Source: Candidatus Methylomirabilis sp.
Lineage (GTDB): Bacteria; Methylomirabilota; Methylomirabilia; Methylomirabilales; Methylomirabilaceae
Assembly (NCBI RefSeq): GCF_028716865.1
Contig: NZ_JAQUOY010000025.1
Span: forward strand, 1 to 38,887
Direction of reading: 5' to 3'
DNA length: 38,887 nucleotides
Shown piece by piece: positions 14,683 to 25,519 of the stretch. Numbering within the stretch: the stretch's first letter is position 1; every line of letters begins with the position of its first letter. The position numbers and the translations under genes were made by a program. Under the pieces are notes generated by a model. That model made no database searches, was not told where the DNA came from, and saw nothing but the letters and a program-made list of their open reading frames with translations.

Positions 14683-17482
14683 CTTCCAGGACGCCGGCGC
14701 AGCGGGTGCACACATCCGGATAAGCACCGGATTGGCCCACGCTTTCACTGTAGGTCCAACAGCGGGCGCACTTGACCCCCTCTGCTCGCCCTACCCGTAC
14801 CTCAACCTTTTTTCCGGTCGTCTCCGTCCCCGCCAGACTCCCTACGCTCACGGCCGAGACGATGAACAGCATTGGTAGATCGGCCTCATACTGGGTAAGG
14901 ATCGGCAGTAAGGCGGGCTCGACCAGGAGGTCAACCCGCGCCTCCAGTGATGTCCCGATGAGCTTGGCTTTGCGAGCAGCTTCAAGGGCTTTCAGCACCT
15001 CATCTCGAACGAACAGCAAGACGTCCCAGCGGGCTTCAAGGGTTTCGTCCAACAGATCGGACCGGACGAGCGGGAATTCGGTAAGGTGTACGCTCTCTAC
15101 CTCGGCGCCCTGCTTGGGCATCACCTGCCAGACCTCATCGGCAGTGAAGGAGAGGACCGGGGCCATGAGTCTGACGAGCGCGTCAAGGATCTGATACATC
15201 GAGGTTTGGGCCGCGCGCCGGGCGCGAGAGCGGGGGGCAGAGGTGTAGACCCGATCCTTCAGGACATCCAGGTAAAAGGCCGAAAGATCCACGGCGCAGA
15301 AGTTATGCAGGCTATGGTAGAGGAGGTGAAACTCATAGTCCTCGTAGGCCCGGCGCAAGCGCTCAGTGAGCCGCCCTAGCCGGTGCAGGATGAACCGATC
15401 GATCTCATCGAGTTCGCTGAGCGGCAGCGCATCCTGAGCAGGCTGGAAGTCGGACAGGTTGCCGAGCAGATAGCGACAGGTGTTCCGGATTCGGCGGTAT
15501 CCTTCAGCCAGCCGCTTCAAGATCTCCTCAGAGATCCGAATATCATCCCGGTAGTCCTCGGCCGCCACCCAGAGACGGAGGATCTCGGCGCCGTACCGCT
15601 CAATCACCTCTTGGGGGGCTACGACGTTGCCGAGGGATTTGGACATCTTCTTGCCCTCGCCATCCACCACAAAGCCGTGAGTCAGGACCGCCCGATATGG
15701 TGCGCGTCCCCTGGTTCCAACTGCGGTGAGCAGCGCGCTATGAAACCAGCCCCGATGCTGGTCGCTCCCCTCGAGGTACATGTCGGCAGGCCACCGTTGG
15801 TCAGGCCGGGTCTCGAGGACGGCCGCGTGGCTCACACCGGAATCGAACCAGACATCCAGAATGTCGCGTTCCTTTTCGAAGTCAGTCCTCTCACAGTTGG
15901 GACACGCGGTTCCGGGCGGAAGCAGGTCCGCTGCCGTCTGCGTGTACCAGAGGTCAGCCCCCGCACGTTCGATCATGGTCGCGACGTGCTCCGCCAGTCG
16001 CTGATCCGCCAGGATGTGGCCGCAATGCGCGCAGTAGAAGGCAACGATCGGGACCCCCCAGGCCCGTTGCCGCGAGATGCACCAGTCGGAGCGGTACGCG
16101 ACCATGTTGCTGATCCTGTCCTCGCCCCAGGACGGGATCCATCGGACCTGCTTGATCTCTGCCAGGGCCTTGGCGCGGAGGCCGGTCTGCCCACCGCCCT
16201 CATCAGAGAGAACCGCCGCGTCCATGGAGATGAACCATTGCTCCGTTGCCCGGAAGATCGTCGGGTTCTTACACCGCCAGCAATGGGGATAAGAGTGTTC
16301 GATTCGCGCCTCCGATAGCAGGAGACCTTGACGCTTCAACTCGGCGATGATGGTGCTGTTGGCCTCCCAGATGTTCAGGCCGCCAACAAGCGGCAGATCC
16401 GCAACGAACCGCCCGGCAGCGTCGACGGGGTTATAGATTTCGAGACCGTAGCGGAGGCCGGTTTCGTAATCCTCAACCCCGTGTCCCGGTGCCGTGTGTA
16501 CGCATCCCGTCCCCTGGTCCATGGTGACATAGTCGGCCAGCACGACCTGTGAGGATCGTTCGATCCAGGGGTGCCTGGCCGTGAGTCCTTCCAGCGCACG
16601 GCCAGGCAGTTCCTTAACGATCCGGCTTTCTTTCACTCTTGTCGCTGCAAGCGTCTCCTCCAACCGTTCTTTGGCAACGATAAACAACTCACCGGACGCT
16701 TCAACGATGACGTAGGGTGCATCCGGATGTACCGCAATGGCCAGATTCGCCGGCAGCGTCCAGGGCGTCGTCGTCCAGATCACGACGAACGATGGTGTAC
16801 CCTGCAACACCGGCAGACGCTCCGCGGCATCCGGATTCAGAGGGAACTTGACGTAGATGGATGCAGATGTATGATCGCCGTACTCAACCTCAGCCTCGGC
16901 CAGGGCCGTCCGGCATGAGGCGCACCAGTGAACCGGCTTCTTTCCCTTGTAGGCAGCTCCCGTTGCAAATAATCTCCCCAACTCACGGACAATCGTCGCC
17001 TCGTACTTGTAATCCATGGTGAGATAAGGGTCCGACCAGTTGCCGAGCACCCCAAGACGTCTGAACTCCTCCCGCTGAATGTCGATGAATCTGGCGGCGT
17101 ACTCGCGACAGAGCCGCCGCTTCTCGACCAGCGACACCTCCGCCTTCTTGCCGCCCAGGTTTTTATCGACCTGGTGTTCGATCGGGAGCCCGTGGCAATC
17201 CCATCCCGGGACATAGGCCGTATTGTAGCCGAACATCGACTTCGACTTGACGACGATATCCTTCAAGATCTTATTGAGCGCATGGCCGATGTGAATGTGG
17301 CCATTCGCGTAGGGGGGGCCGTCGTGGAGAATCCAGACCTGCCGATCAGCACGGACCTCGCGGAGCCGGCCATAGAGATCCACATCCTCCCACCGTTTGA
17401 GGATAGACGGCTCCAGCACAGGCAAATCCGCCTTCATCGGAAAGGTGGTCGTGGGCAGGTTGAGCGTCTCTTTGTAGTTCAT
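14663..17482 (-). CDS. ileS: Isoleucyl-tRNA synthetase
   Basis: This 939-residue class I synthetase charges tRNA-Ile. The HIGH motif is GHIHIGHAL (residues 61-69) and the KMSKS motif starts at residue 612. An editing domain with the usual WTTTPWTLPANLA motif lies near residue 235-250. The C-terminal zinc knuckle is seen as CARCWTYSE plus CTRC near residues 905-930. Length is typical of bacterial IleRS of the E. coli type. The coding region ends inside a telomere-like repeat that provides the final codons and the stop. ileS-lspA is a common bacterial gene order. Confidence 0.97.
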   Translation of the reverse strand: MNYKETLNLPTTTFPMKADLPVLEPSILKRWEDVDLYGRLREVRADRQVWILHDGPPYANGHIHIGHALNKILKDIVVKSKSMFGYNTAYVPGWDCHGLPIEHQVDKNLGGKKAEVSLVEKRRLCREYAARFIDIQREEFRRLGVLGNWSDPYLTMDYKYEATIVRELGRLFATGAAYKGKKPVHWCASCRTALAEAEVEYGDHTSASIYVKFPLNPDAAERLPVLQGTPSFVVIWTTTPWTLPANLAIAVHPDAPYVIVEASGELFIVAKERLEETLAATRVKESRIVKELPGRALEGLTARHPWIERSSQVVLADYVTMDQGTGCVHTAPGHGVEDYETGLRYGLEIYNPVDAAGRFVADLPLVGGLNIWEANSTIIAELKRQGLLLSEARIEHSYPHCWRCKNPTIFRATEQWFISMDAAVLSDEGGGQTGLRAKALAEIKQVRWIPSWGEDRISNMVAYRSDWCISRQRAWGVPIVAFYCAHCGHILADQRLAEHVATMIERAGADLWYTQTAADLLPPGTACPNCERTDFEKERDILDVWFDSGVSHAAVLETRPDQRWPADMYLEGSDQHRGWFHSALLTAVGTRGRAPYRAVLTHGFVVDGEGKKMSKSLGNVVAPQEVIERYGAEILRLWVAAEDYRDDIRISEEILKRLAEGYRRIRNTCRYLLGNLSDFQPAQDALPLSELDEIDRFILHRLGRLTERLRRAYEDYEFHLLYHSLHNFCAVDLSAFYLDVLKDRVYTSAPRSRARRAAQTSMYQILDALVRLMAPVLSFTADEVWQVMPKQGAEVESVHLTEFPLVRSDLLDETLEARWDVLLFVRDEVLKALEAARKAKLIGTSLEARVDLLVEPALLPILTQYEADLPMLFIVSAVSVGSLAGTETTGKKVEVRVGRAEGVKCARCWTYSESVGQSGAYPDVCTRCAGVLEETGYRV

Positions 17483-17571
17483 CCCTAAACTCCAGGGTAT
17501 AGGGTTTGGGGGTTTGGGTAAAAGACGCAGAGGATGAACTGAACCCTTTACCCTAAACCCTGTACTTCATA
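17483..17571. repeat. Telomere-like CCCTAAACCC / GGGTTTAGGG inverted repeats upstream of ileS
   Basis: Several copies stand here in both orientations: CCCTAAACTCCAGGGTATAGGGTTTGGGG near 17483-17515 and ACCCTTTACCCTAAACCCTGTAC near 17543-17568. Opposing orientation allows a large hairpin across the ileS 5' leader, and the copy next to the gene contains the ileS ribosome-site region (TAGGG just before ATG). Confidence 0.7.
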
Positions 17572-17609
17572 GCAGCGGCAGCGGGACCTGTCAAGGTTTC
17601 AGTGCAGCC

Positions 17610-18710
17610 TCAATACAGATAGCGATGCTTGTGAATGTTGAGCAGCAGCCCGACAGCCAGCATGTTCATCAACATGGAAGAACCCCCGTAGGAGAGCAGT
17701 GGGAGCGGGATACCAACCACCGGCATGATGCCGGTCACCATCCCGATGTTAATCACCACCTGCCACGCCATCATGCTCGCGATGCCGAAGCTCGTGACCA
17801 TGGTGAACAGGTCGTGGGCATCCTTAGCGAGGCGCAGGCCCTTTGAAATAAGGTAGGCGTAGACCAGCAGCAGGCCTAGAGAGCCGATGAAGCCCCATTG
17901 CTCCGCCTGAGCGGCGAAGATGAAGTCGGTATGATTCGCCGGCAGGAAGTTGAGCTGACTCTGTGTGGCCGCCATCCATCCCTTTCCGATCAATCCCCCG
18001 GAGCCGACGGCAATCTTCGATTGGGCGACCTGATAGCCCACGCCCATGGGATCCATGTCAGGATTCACAAGCACGAGGATCCGATTCTTCTGGTAGTCAT
18101 GCAGGAATCTCCAGAGAACAGGAGCGATGGCGGATCCGGCTACGCCGAGCAGAACGAAGTAGCGAATCTTCAGTCCCATCACCACCAGGATGCCGGTGGT
18201 GATTAAGAGCAGCATGATGGCGGTGCCAAGATCGGGTTGTCGCAGGACGAGGGCTGCCGGCAGGAGGGTCAGGAGGATCGGCAGGATAAAGGTCCGAGGC
18301 GCGCCCAGATCGTCCTTGTGATCTTCAAAGTAGCGGGCCAGCAGGATGATGAGTGACAGCTTCATGAACTCCGAGGGTTGAAATGCGAACGATCCGATGC
18401 TGAGCCATCGCTGGGCGCCCATACCGGCTCGGCCAATCAGGGCGGTCAGCAACAGGGCGGCGAGGAGCGCGCCATAGATGGAGTAGGCTAGGCGCCAGGT
18501 CGTCCGGTAGTGGAATCGGCAGAGCAGGATCATGGCGAAGAGCCCCATCACCATCCAGCTTGCCTGTTTGAGGTACAGCGACCTCCGGAGGAGGGAGGAG
18601 TGCATCCCGCTTGTACTGTAGATGATCAGCACGCTCATGGCGGCAAGCCCGGCAGCGGAGGCGGCTAATCGCCAGTCGAAGGTAGAAAGGATGCGGCGGT
18701 CGATCAACAC
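17610..18710 (-). CDS. rodA: Rod-shape determining SEDS glycosyltransferase RodA
   Basis: RodA polymerises lipid II glycan strands during cell elongation together with PBP2. With GTG at 18708-18710 as start, 16 bases beyond the mrdA stop, the product is 366 residues with about ten membrane segments, the usual RodA size. An upstream in-frame ATG at 18869 would give 419 residues but lies deep inside mrdA and yields a basic, unfamily-like N-terminus. Family blocks present include GMGAQRWL with the nearby LQPSE-like FQPSEFMKL, RQPDLGTA, and the C-terminal GIPLPLLSYGGSSM. Confidence 0.95.
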   Translation of the reverse strand: MLIDRRILSTFDWRLAASAAGLAAMSVLIIYSTSGMHSSLLRRSLYLKQASWMVMGLFAMILLCRFHYRTTWRLAYSIYGALLAALLLTALIGRAGMGAQRWLSIGSFAFQPSEFMKLSLIILLARYFEDHKDDLGAPRTFILPILLTLLPAALVLRQPDLGTAIMLLLITTGILVVMGLKIRYFVLLGVAGSAIAPVLWRFLHDYQKNRILVLVNPDMDPMGVGYQVAQSKIAVGSGGLIGKGWMAATQSQLNFLPANHTDFIFAAQAEQWGFIGSLGLLLVYAYLISKGLRLAKDAHDLFTMVTSFGIASMMAWQVVINIGMVTGIMPVVGIPLPLLSYGGSSMLMNMLAVGLLLNIHKHRYLY

Positions 18711-18726
18711 AGAACAGGTACTCCCA

Positions 18727-20565
18727 TCAGTCCCCTTCGCCCGGTTCCGGCTCAGCAGTCTGAACTGACCCTGGCTCCTTGGGGAGCTTAAACCACGCTT
18801 CCAGAAGGCTCTTCGCAATCGGTGCAGCCACTTGACCGCCGAACCCGCCATGCTCCACCACGACGGCAATGGCGATCTGTGGATCGTCTACGGGTGCGAA
18901 GGCTACGAACCAGGCATGGTCCCGTTGATCGCTTCTCTGCGGACCACCATTCTGAACGACCTGGGCCGTCCCCGTCTTGCCGGCTACCCTGAGCCCGGGG
19001 ATCTTAGCGCGGCCCCCTGTTCCCTCGTTCACGACCGCCTGCATCCCCTCCCGGACGATAGCTAGGTTATCGGGGTCGATGTTCACCTTTCGGACAAGTT
19101 CAGGGCCGTACTCCTCAATCAATTCGCGATCCAGCGTTTCAACCTTTCGTACGACCCAGGGCCGATAGAGGGTCCCGCCGTTCGCAATGGCGGAGACCAT
19201 CATCACCGCCTGCATCGGCGTCACGGTGACCATCCCTTGTCCGATCCCGGCCATCACGGTGTTGCCGGGATACCATCCACCAGACCCTCTGGTGTGATTC
19301 TGCTTGGGGATGATCCCTTTTGCCTCGTCGCCCAGCCCAAGCTCAGAAGGGGCGCCAAGCCCTAACTCCCGGGCAACACGGGTGATCTCCTCGATCCCGG
19401 TCTTGAGGGCGGTGTTATAGAAGTAGATGTTGCAGGAGTTGGCGATTGCCTGCTGAAGATTCAGCGTTCCGTGACCGCCCTGCTTCCAGTCATGGAAAAG
19501 GTTGGAGCCGAGGCTGAAGGTGCCGTTACAGGTAAACTTTGTCTCGGGAGTGATGGCGCCCTTTTCGAGGGCGGCCAGCGCGGTCACCAGCTTGAAGATG
19601 GAACCGGGCGCGTACTGGGCCTGGAGCCCTTTATTCTGCATGGGATGATGAGGGTTCGAGGCGAGCGTTCGCCACTGCTCCGGAGTCATACGCTGAGAGA
19701 ACTGGTTTGGGTCGTACGATGGCTGGCTCACCATGGCCAGAATCTCACCGGTAGACGGATGGATGGCGATGAGTGCGCCGCTGCGGCCCTGAAAAGACTC
19801 CTCCGCGATACGCTGCAGCCGATTATCGAGGGTAAGGTGCAGATTAAACCCGGACTGTGGTTCAACCCGCTGGATCAGCCGACTGACTTTTCCGAGCGCG
19901 TCCACCTCCACCTGTTCACCGCCGTCGACGCCCCGTATGAACGCGTCGTATCGCCGCTCGACTCCGGCCTGCCCCATCGTCTCACCGGGGCGGAAATCCC
20001 GGAACTCCTTAGACTTGATCTGCGCATGGCTCACCTCGGTCACGTAGCCCAGCAGGGTGGCGGCTGACCCGCCCTTGGGATAGGCGCGCACCGGTTTGAC
20101 TCGGAGGCTGACTCCCGGAAGATCGATCTTTTGTTCCTCGATGGCCGTGACGGTTCGCTCATCTACACCTTTGCGCAGTAGCACGGGTTCGAACTGCGAG
20201 CCCTGCCTTTGCGAGATGCGCTGCCTCAGCTCGTCCGGTGAGGACTGGAGGATCTCGGCAAGGCGGCGCGTGGTTTCCTCGACATCAGGCATATCCTCCG
20301 GTGTCGCATAGAGGTCGAACGACGCCAGATTTTCCACCATGAGCTCTCCGTTTCGATCGAGAATGAGCCCACGGGGCGCCTCGACCGGCCGCAGCCGCAG
20401 GCGATTATTGAGGGAGAGGAGGAGCATTCGCTCGCCTTCCAGGATCTGCAACGCCCAGAGACGGAGCAGCACGATCAGGATAGCTGCGGAGATCAGAAAG
20501 GCTGCAACCCTGATCCGTTTCTGGAAGGGGGCATAGGGGTTCGAGGTGTCGCGTTCCCTGCTCAT
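18727..20565 (-). CDS. mrdA: Penicillin-binding protein 2 (peptidoglycan transpeptidase)
   Basis: This 612-residue class B PBP crosslinks peptidoglycan in the elongasome. It begins MSRERDTSNPYAPFQKRI, with one membrane anchor at about residues 18-38, then a pedestal domain and the transpeptidase domain. The active-site motifs are S322-x-x-K325 (APGSIFK), S-x-N as NSCN, and K530-T-G-T. The frame is open further upstream to 21060, but that extension is mreD read out of frame; the ATG at 20563-20565 overlaps the mreD stop by four bases. Position between mreD and rodA is the standard order. Confidence 0.96.
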   Translation of the reverse strand: MSRERDTSNPYAPFQKRIRVAAFLISAAILIVLLRLWALQILEGERMLLLSLNNRLRLRPVEAPRGLILDRNGELMVENLASFDLYATPEDMPDVEETTRRLAEILQSSPDELRQRISQRQGSQFEPVLLRKGVDERTVTAIEEQKIDLPGVSLRVKPVRAYPKGGSAATLLGYVTEVSHAQIKSKEFRDFRPGETMGQAGVERRYDAFIRGVDGGEQVEVDALGKVSRLIQRVEPQSGFNLHLTLDNRLQRIAEESFQGRSGALIAIHPSTGEILAMVSQPSYDPNQFSQRMTPEQWRTLASNPHHPMQNKGLQAQYAPGSIFKLVTALAALEKGAITPETKFTCNGTFSLGSNLFHDWKQGGHGTLNLQQAIANSCNIYFYNTALKTGIEEITRVARELGLGAPSELGLGDEAKGIIPKQNHTRGSGGWYPGNTVMAGIGQGMVTVTPMQAVMMVSAIANGGTLYRPWVVRKVETLDRELIEEYGPELVRKVNIDPDNLAIVREGMQAVVNEGTGGRAKIPGLRVAGKTGTAQVVQNGGPQRSDQRDHAWFVAFAPVDDPQIAIAVVVEHGGFGGQVAAPIAKSLLEAWFKLPKEPGSVQTAEPEPGEGD

Positions 20566-21044
20566 CGATTCAGATCCCCGGCGGTCCGCGGCCTCAGCAT
20601 GGCGAGCAGCCCGGTTCCGAGCATCGCGGTGTAGAGTGCTCCCGGCAGCGCGGTCCACAGAAGGGCGGAGGCCAACGGGCGGGGCGCATGAAAGAAGCGG
20701 AGGAGCAGGAGGGTGATGAGCCCGGATAACAGGCCGGCCAGACAGAGCAGCGCAAATCGTCCGGCCAACTGGGTCGTCTTCACCTGCCGACTTAATCGGC
20801 TCACCAGGAAGCCGATCAGACTCAATGTGAACGCATTGAGGCCAAGGGGGGCGCCCGAAAGAGAGTCCTGGTACAGCCCGATCAGGAAGCCGGCGGCGGC
20901 TGCCGGCTCCGGCCCTACCGAGAGGCTCAGCCCGAGAAGAAGGATCAGAAACAGGTCCGGCGCAATGCCGCCGATGGTGAGAAGGGGGACGATGGCGGTC
21001 TGAAGGAGGCAGACGCTGAAGAGCGCGAGCAGGAACGTAATCAT
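20562..21044 (-). CDS. mreD: Rod shape-determining protein MreD
   Basis: The 160-residue integral membrane protein has five to six hydrophobic segments and the MreD-like stretch GLYQDSLSGAPLGLNAF, where the DxxSGxPLG wording is the family hallmark. It forms part of the elongasome linking MreC to the membrane. Its start codon overlaps the mreC stop by four bases and its stop overlaps the mrdA start by four bases, so it is translationally coupled on both sides. Confidence 0.93.
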   Translation of the reverse strand: MITFLLALFSVCLLQTAIVPLLTIGGIAPDLFLILLLGLSLSVGPEPAAAAGFLIGLYQDSLSGAPLGLNAFTLSLIGFLVSRLSRQVKTTQLAGRFALLCLAGLLSGLITLLLLRFFHAPRPLASALLWTALPGALYTAMLGTGLLAMLRPRTAGDLNR

Positions 21045-21904
21045 GGCGGGGGTTCCTCACCTGCCCATGACTGGTTGCTCGAAGGCGGCCGTTTCAGGAC
21101 CATCACGTCTTCCAGACGCGAGAAGTCGGCATGAGGCTGCGCCTCGATCAATTGAAACAGGGTCCCGTTCGTCGGCCGGCTCGATCGTACGACCTTACCC
21201 ACCGGGATGCCTTTTGGAAAGATGCCGCCCATGCCCGAGGTAATGATCCGGTCGCCGACGGCTACGTCGGCCATCAGAGGGAGATACTTGATCTGGAGCG
21301 CCCCCCCTTGGCTTCCCGCCGCGACCCCGATGACGCGGCTTCGCTGGATGAGGGCGCCCACGGCACTTTCCGGATCGGTAATGAGCTGTACCCGAGCCGT
21401 GAACGGCGTCACATCCACCACTCTCCCCACCAGCCCTTCGGTGGTCACGACCACCATATGGCGCTGGATCCCCCGATCCGCCCCCCTATCGATCAGGATC
21501 GTTCTGAACCAGTTTGTGGCGTCCTTTCCGATCACCTTGGCGACGACCGTCTCCGTGCCCACTCGGTTGCTCATCTGGAGGAGTCGACTCAAGCGCGCGT
21601 GTTCCAAGGCCGTCTCGTGCAACTCGCCCACCTCGGTTTGGAGTTGTCGAATCTCCTCCTTCAAGAGCTGATTGTCGCGACGGACCCGGCGGAGATCGAC
21701 GTACTCATTCCAGAGTGTAGCGGTCAGGTCGAAGCTCTTCGTGGCAAGTCGAAGAAATGGGGAGATGGAGGTGAGGAGGATCTGCTTCGTGAAAAGGGCG
21801 ACAGAGTTGCCGCTGCGCGCCTGTAACGTCATCAGCACGAAAGCCAGGAGCAGGGCAGCCGGAAGGACGAGCGCCCGTCGATATCGAAGCAACAGCCGAG
21901 TCAT
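21041..21904 (-). CDS. mreC: Rod shape-determining protein MreC
   Basis: The 287-residue protein has one N-terminal membrane anchor (about residues 12-30), a coiled coil (about 68-110: NQLLKEEIRQLQTEVGELHETALEHARL) and the two beta-barrel C-terminal domain with GLVGRVVDVTPFTARVQLITDPESAVGA. It assembles in the periplasm around PBP2 and activates it. It lies downstream of mreB with a 90-base gap and overlaps mreD by four bases. Confidence 0.95.
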   Translation of the reverse strand: MTRLLLRYRRALVLPAALLLAFVLMTLQARSGNSVALFTKQILLTSISPFLRLATKSFDLTATLWNEYVDLRRVRRDNQLLKEEIRQLQTEVGELHETALEHARLSRLLQMSNRVGTETVVAKVIGKDATNWFRTILIDRGADRGIQRHMVVVTTEGLVGRVVDVTPFTARVQLITDPESAVGALIQRSRVIGVAAGSQGGALQIKYLPLMADVAVGDRIITSGMGGIFPKGIPVGKVVRSSRPTNGTLFQLIEAQPHADFSRLEDVMVLKRPPSSNQSWAGEEPPP

Positions 21905-21994
21905 GCCTATCTGTGCTGCCTATGGAACTGCGGGGAGAAGCGGAGTGTGCGCAACCACGATCACACGATCGGCAGGCCTCCGGGCAGACCGCAT

Positions 21995-23246
<1,252 letters not shown>

Positions 23247-24242
23247 GTGCTGAAGCGAATGCGAAGTTATACCAAGGCGCTAAGCGTGACTTTGTGGCTG
23301 GTGATCTTTGCCTTTATTGGAACCACCTTCCTTGTCTGGGGATTCCGTTCCGCATCGGGCCCTGGTGGGCTGGACCCCATCGCTGCCGTCGAGGGTGAGA
23401 AAATCCCATACGCGGAGTATCAGCAGGCCTACCAGCGTAAGTATCGGCAGTACCAAGAGTCGTTGGGAGACAAGTTTGATGAAAAGATCCTCGAACGATT
23501 GAACCTGAAAGCGCAGGTTGTAGAAGGGCTGATCGGACGTCGCCTGTTACTTCACGAGGCAAGACGATTGGGTATTGTGATCAGCCCGGATGAACTGGCA
23601 GCAGAGATCACGGCCATCCCCGCCTTCAGCGATGCAACGGGTTTCAAGCAGGACCGATATATCCGAGCCCTTCAATCGGTGCGCCTGACCCCTGAGAAGT
23701 TCGAGGAAGGCCTGCGCGAGGACCTGTTGATTCGTAAGGTCGAAGAGTGGGTGAAGGGAGCGGTGCATCTCCTCCCGGATGAGGCGCGGGAAGCGTTTCG
23801 CTTTAACCGAGCTTCCGTGAAAGTCGAGTATATGTTGTTCTCTGATCCGAAGGTACAACAGGCCACTATTCAGAAAGTTGCCGGACTGGCTAAGGACAAG
23901 AAACCCTGGGAGGAGATCGTCAAGGCGTCCGGGCTCAAGCCGCTTATCAGCGATTTCTTCTCATGGAATCGCGACCTCCCGCAGGTGCCGGACCAGGAGA
24001 GGTTTAAAGAGGCCTCGTTGGCAATGGAGCGGGGGGCAATCAGCCAGGTCATCCAGGGTCCGAAGGCGAGCTATCTCCTCCGAGTCATCGATCGAAAAGA
24101 TCCGGGTCCCGCAGACTTCGAACGCGAGCAAGCTCAATTCAGCAATGGGCTTTTGGGAAGGAAGCGGGAGCAGGTATTTGCGGACTGGGTACACCAGGTG
24201 CGGGGACGGGCCAAGGTGAAGATCGAGACGGCCAACCTCTGA
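23247..24242 (+). CDS. SurA/PpiD-like membrane-anchored periplasmic chaperone
   Basis: From GTG at 23247, five bases behind GGAGG, the product has 331 residues and begins MLKRMRSYTKAL followed by one membrane anchor (VTLWLVIFAFIGTTFLVWG), the typical PpiD start. A SurA-N-like helical domain follows (VEGEKIPYAEYQQAYQRKYRQY to about residue 180) with the family motif VVEGLIGRRLLLHEARRLG. The rest resembles a degenerate parvulin domain without the usual HIL core motif, so it may be a chaperone rather than a prolyl isomerase. PpiD of E. coli is about twice as long. An ATG at 23208 is also in frame but lacks a ribosome site. It probably helps fold secreted or outer-membrane proteins. Confidence 0.85.
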   Translation: MLKRMRSYTKALSVTLWLVIFAFIGTTFLVWGFRSASGPGGLDPIAAVEGEKIPYAEYQQAYQRKYRQYQESLGDKFDEKILERLNLKAQVVEGLIGRRLLLHEARRLGIVISPDELAAEITAIPAFSDATGFKQDRYIRALQSVRLTPEKFEEGLREDLLIRKVEEWVKGAVHLLPDEAREAFRFNRASVKVEYMLFSDPKVQQATIQKVAGLAKDKKPWEEIVKASGLKPLISDFFSWNRDLPQVPDQERFKEASLAMERGAISQVIQGPKASYLLRVIDRKDPGPADFEREQAQFSNGLLGRKREQVFADWVHQVRGRAKVKIETANL

Positions 24243-24551
24243 GTGCCGCATGGCAGCAGCGAGGATTCCGACAGCATCCTGAGGCGTCTGTAGTAACATC
24301 ACCCCCTTCGACGCAGTAGCAGCAGATAGCCTTTCTCTTCTTAGCGGTAACCCTCTTCCTCCCCGCATGCAGTGACGCCTCGGCCCCCAACACGATTGCT
24401 TCTCTCAGTTGCTAAAGTTGACGGGGTCTGGCGAATCACTAACTTCAGTGACGTTGACACCTGATCTCCGATCCTGACAGGTATACCTTACAGCGACTAC
24501 GGCTTAGCAAGTAATTCACGCCTTCGATCCGAAAGAGGATACCCGCCTCCT
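24243..24551. other. Intergenic stretch with a doubtful cysteine-rich frame
   Basis: The gap between convergent genes holds no solid gene. On the minus strand, 24393 down to about 24243 reads as a cysteine-rich peptide (KAICCYCVEGG, then CCRNPRCCHAA) that then runs antisense into the chaperone gene to 24139. There is no clear ribosome site. Confidence 0.3.
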
Positions 24552-25088
24552 TTATTGAACATCAACCCCTTGAAAGGGTGTGACAAATGTGTTCCCGAAT
24601 GCGTCATAGATTACCATCAGCCACTTGAATCGTCCGGGCGCAAGCGATCCAGCGTCTATCTGGATAAAGAAATCCGTTCGGTCGGATGGGGCCATAACGC
24701 CACCTACGAAGAAACCGCCCGCTACCAGCCGTCCCTTTGAATCAAAAAGATAGAGTTGCAAGTTTACCGCAGTTCCTGTAAGGCCGGATTCAAGCAAAAC
24801 AGCATTAAATTCGATTGCCTCTGCTGCCGAGAAGCTCAGGCGTGACGCCTCTAGTGCCTCTCCAAGGCTTCCGGTCGTCGGAGGGGCTGTAAATGCTGCG
24901 GTGACCTCCCGCAAGAAGGTTGGAATGGACTGGGCAGACTGACTGCGGATCGATTTGCCCCCATCACCAGCGACCGCCGATCTCGCCCCGGCGACAGAAG
25001 GCGACTCCGCGAAGACGGAAGTGATCGCAATCGACCAAACAAAGAGCGCCCACACTATAACGACACCCAGCATCAACCGTTGCCTCAT
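24552..25088 (-). CDS. Hypothetical secreted protein
   Basis: The 178-residue product starts MRQRLMLGVVIVWALFVWSIAITSVFAESPS, a signal peptide with likely cleavage after VFA. The mature part contains a beta-sandwich-like C-terminal half (NLQLYLFDSKGRLVAGG, FFIQIDAGSLAPGRFKWLMVIYDAFGN) that could be an Ig-like or adhesin-type fold. No cysteines, no lipobox. I do not recognise a family. It stands alone with gaps on both sides. Confidence 0.7.
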   Translation of the reverse strand: MRQRLMLGVVIVWALFVWSIAITSVFAESPSVAGARSAVAGDGGKSIRSQSAQSIPTFLREVTAAFTAPPTTGSLGEALEASRLSFSAAEAIEFNAVLLESGLTGTAVNLQLYLFDSKGRLVAGGFFVGGVMAPSDRTDFFIQIDAGSLAPGRFKWLMVIYDAFGNTFVTPFQGVDVQ

Positions 25089-25519
25089 CGAACTCCCTCC
25101 TACCCAAAAGGAAACTACGTCTACCCAGGTAATCGTTACTGATTACTTCTTATGGTCTTACTTAAAGCTACGGCGGGTCAGCCCTGGGGGTTACGCGCAT
25201 CCCTCGTTCCACCACTTTTCCATCGTAAGATCTGCTCAGCAAATCCGACAGTGGGATGATCCGGAGGTTTACCTGGCCCAGTTGATTCCGTTAAATGTAT
25301 GGTGTGCTGCTCAGTGTAGCAGGACCAGCGGGAGACGCCGCATAATCTCAAGTAGCCCGAAAGCACTTGCCTTCTCACACTCGATAACAGTAGAATTTTT
25401 GGCAGGATTCTGCATTCGGGGGCAGTATATCTTGCTGTTGCTCATCCTGATCGTAACATCGAGCGAAGTCGAGGACCTTATGTTGTGCAACATTCTCTCA
25501 ACGCAAGGAAGGTTCACCT
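25089..25519. other. Intergenic stretch, nothing recognised
   Basis: No gene is supported. A long plus-strand frame (24955-25647) crosses it, but the translation has no family features, begins antisense to the secreted protein gene and overlaps the TauE gene in another frame. The end of the gap carries AAGGAAGG, the ribosome site of the TauE-like gene. Confidence 0.5.

Noticed and set aside
17483-17571. Eukaryotic telomere contamination because of CCCTAAACCC units
   Set aside because: The units are few, imperfect, in both orientations and embedded between bacterial genes, so they are a bacterial intergenic repeat.
20566-21060. Upstream extension of the mrdA frame giving a 777-residue protein
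   Set aside because: The extra 165 residues are mreD read out of frame; the true start overlaps the mreD stop as ATGA and gives a normal PBP2.
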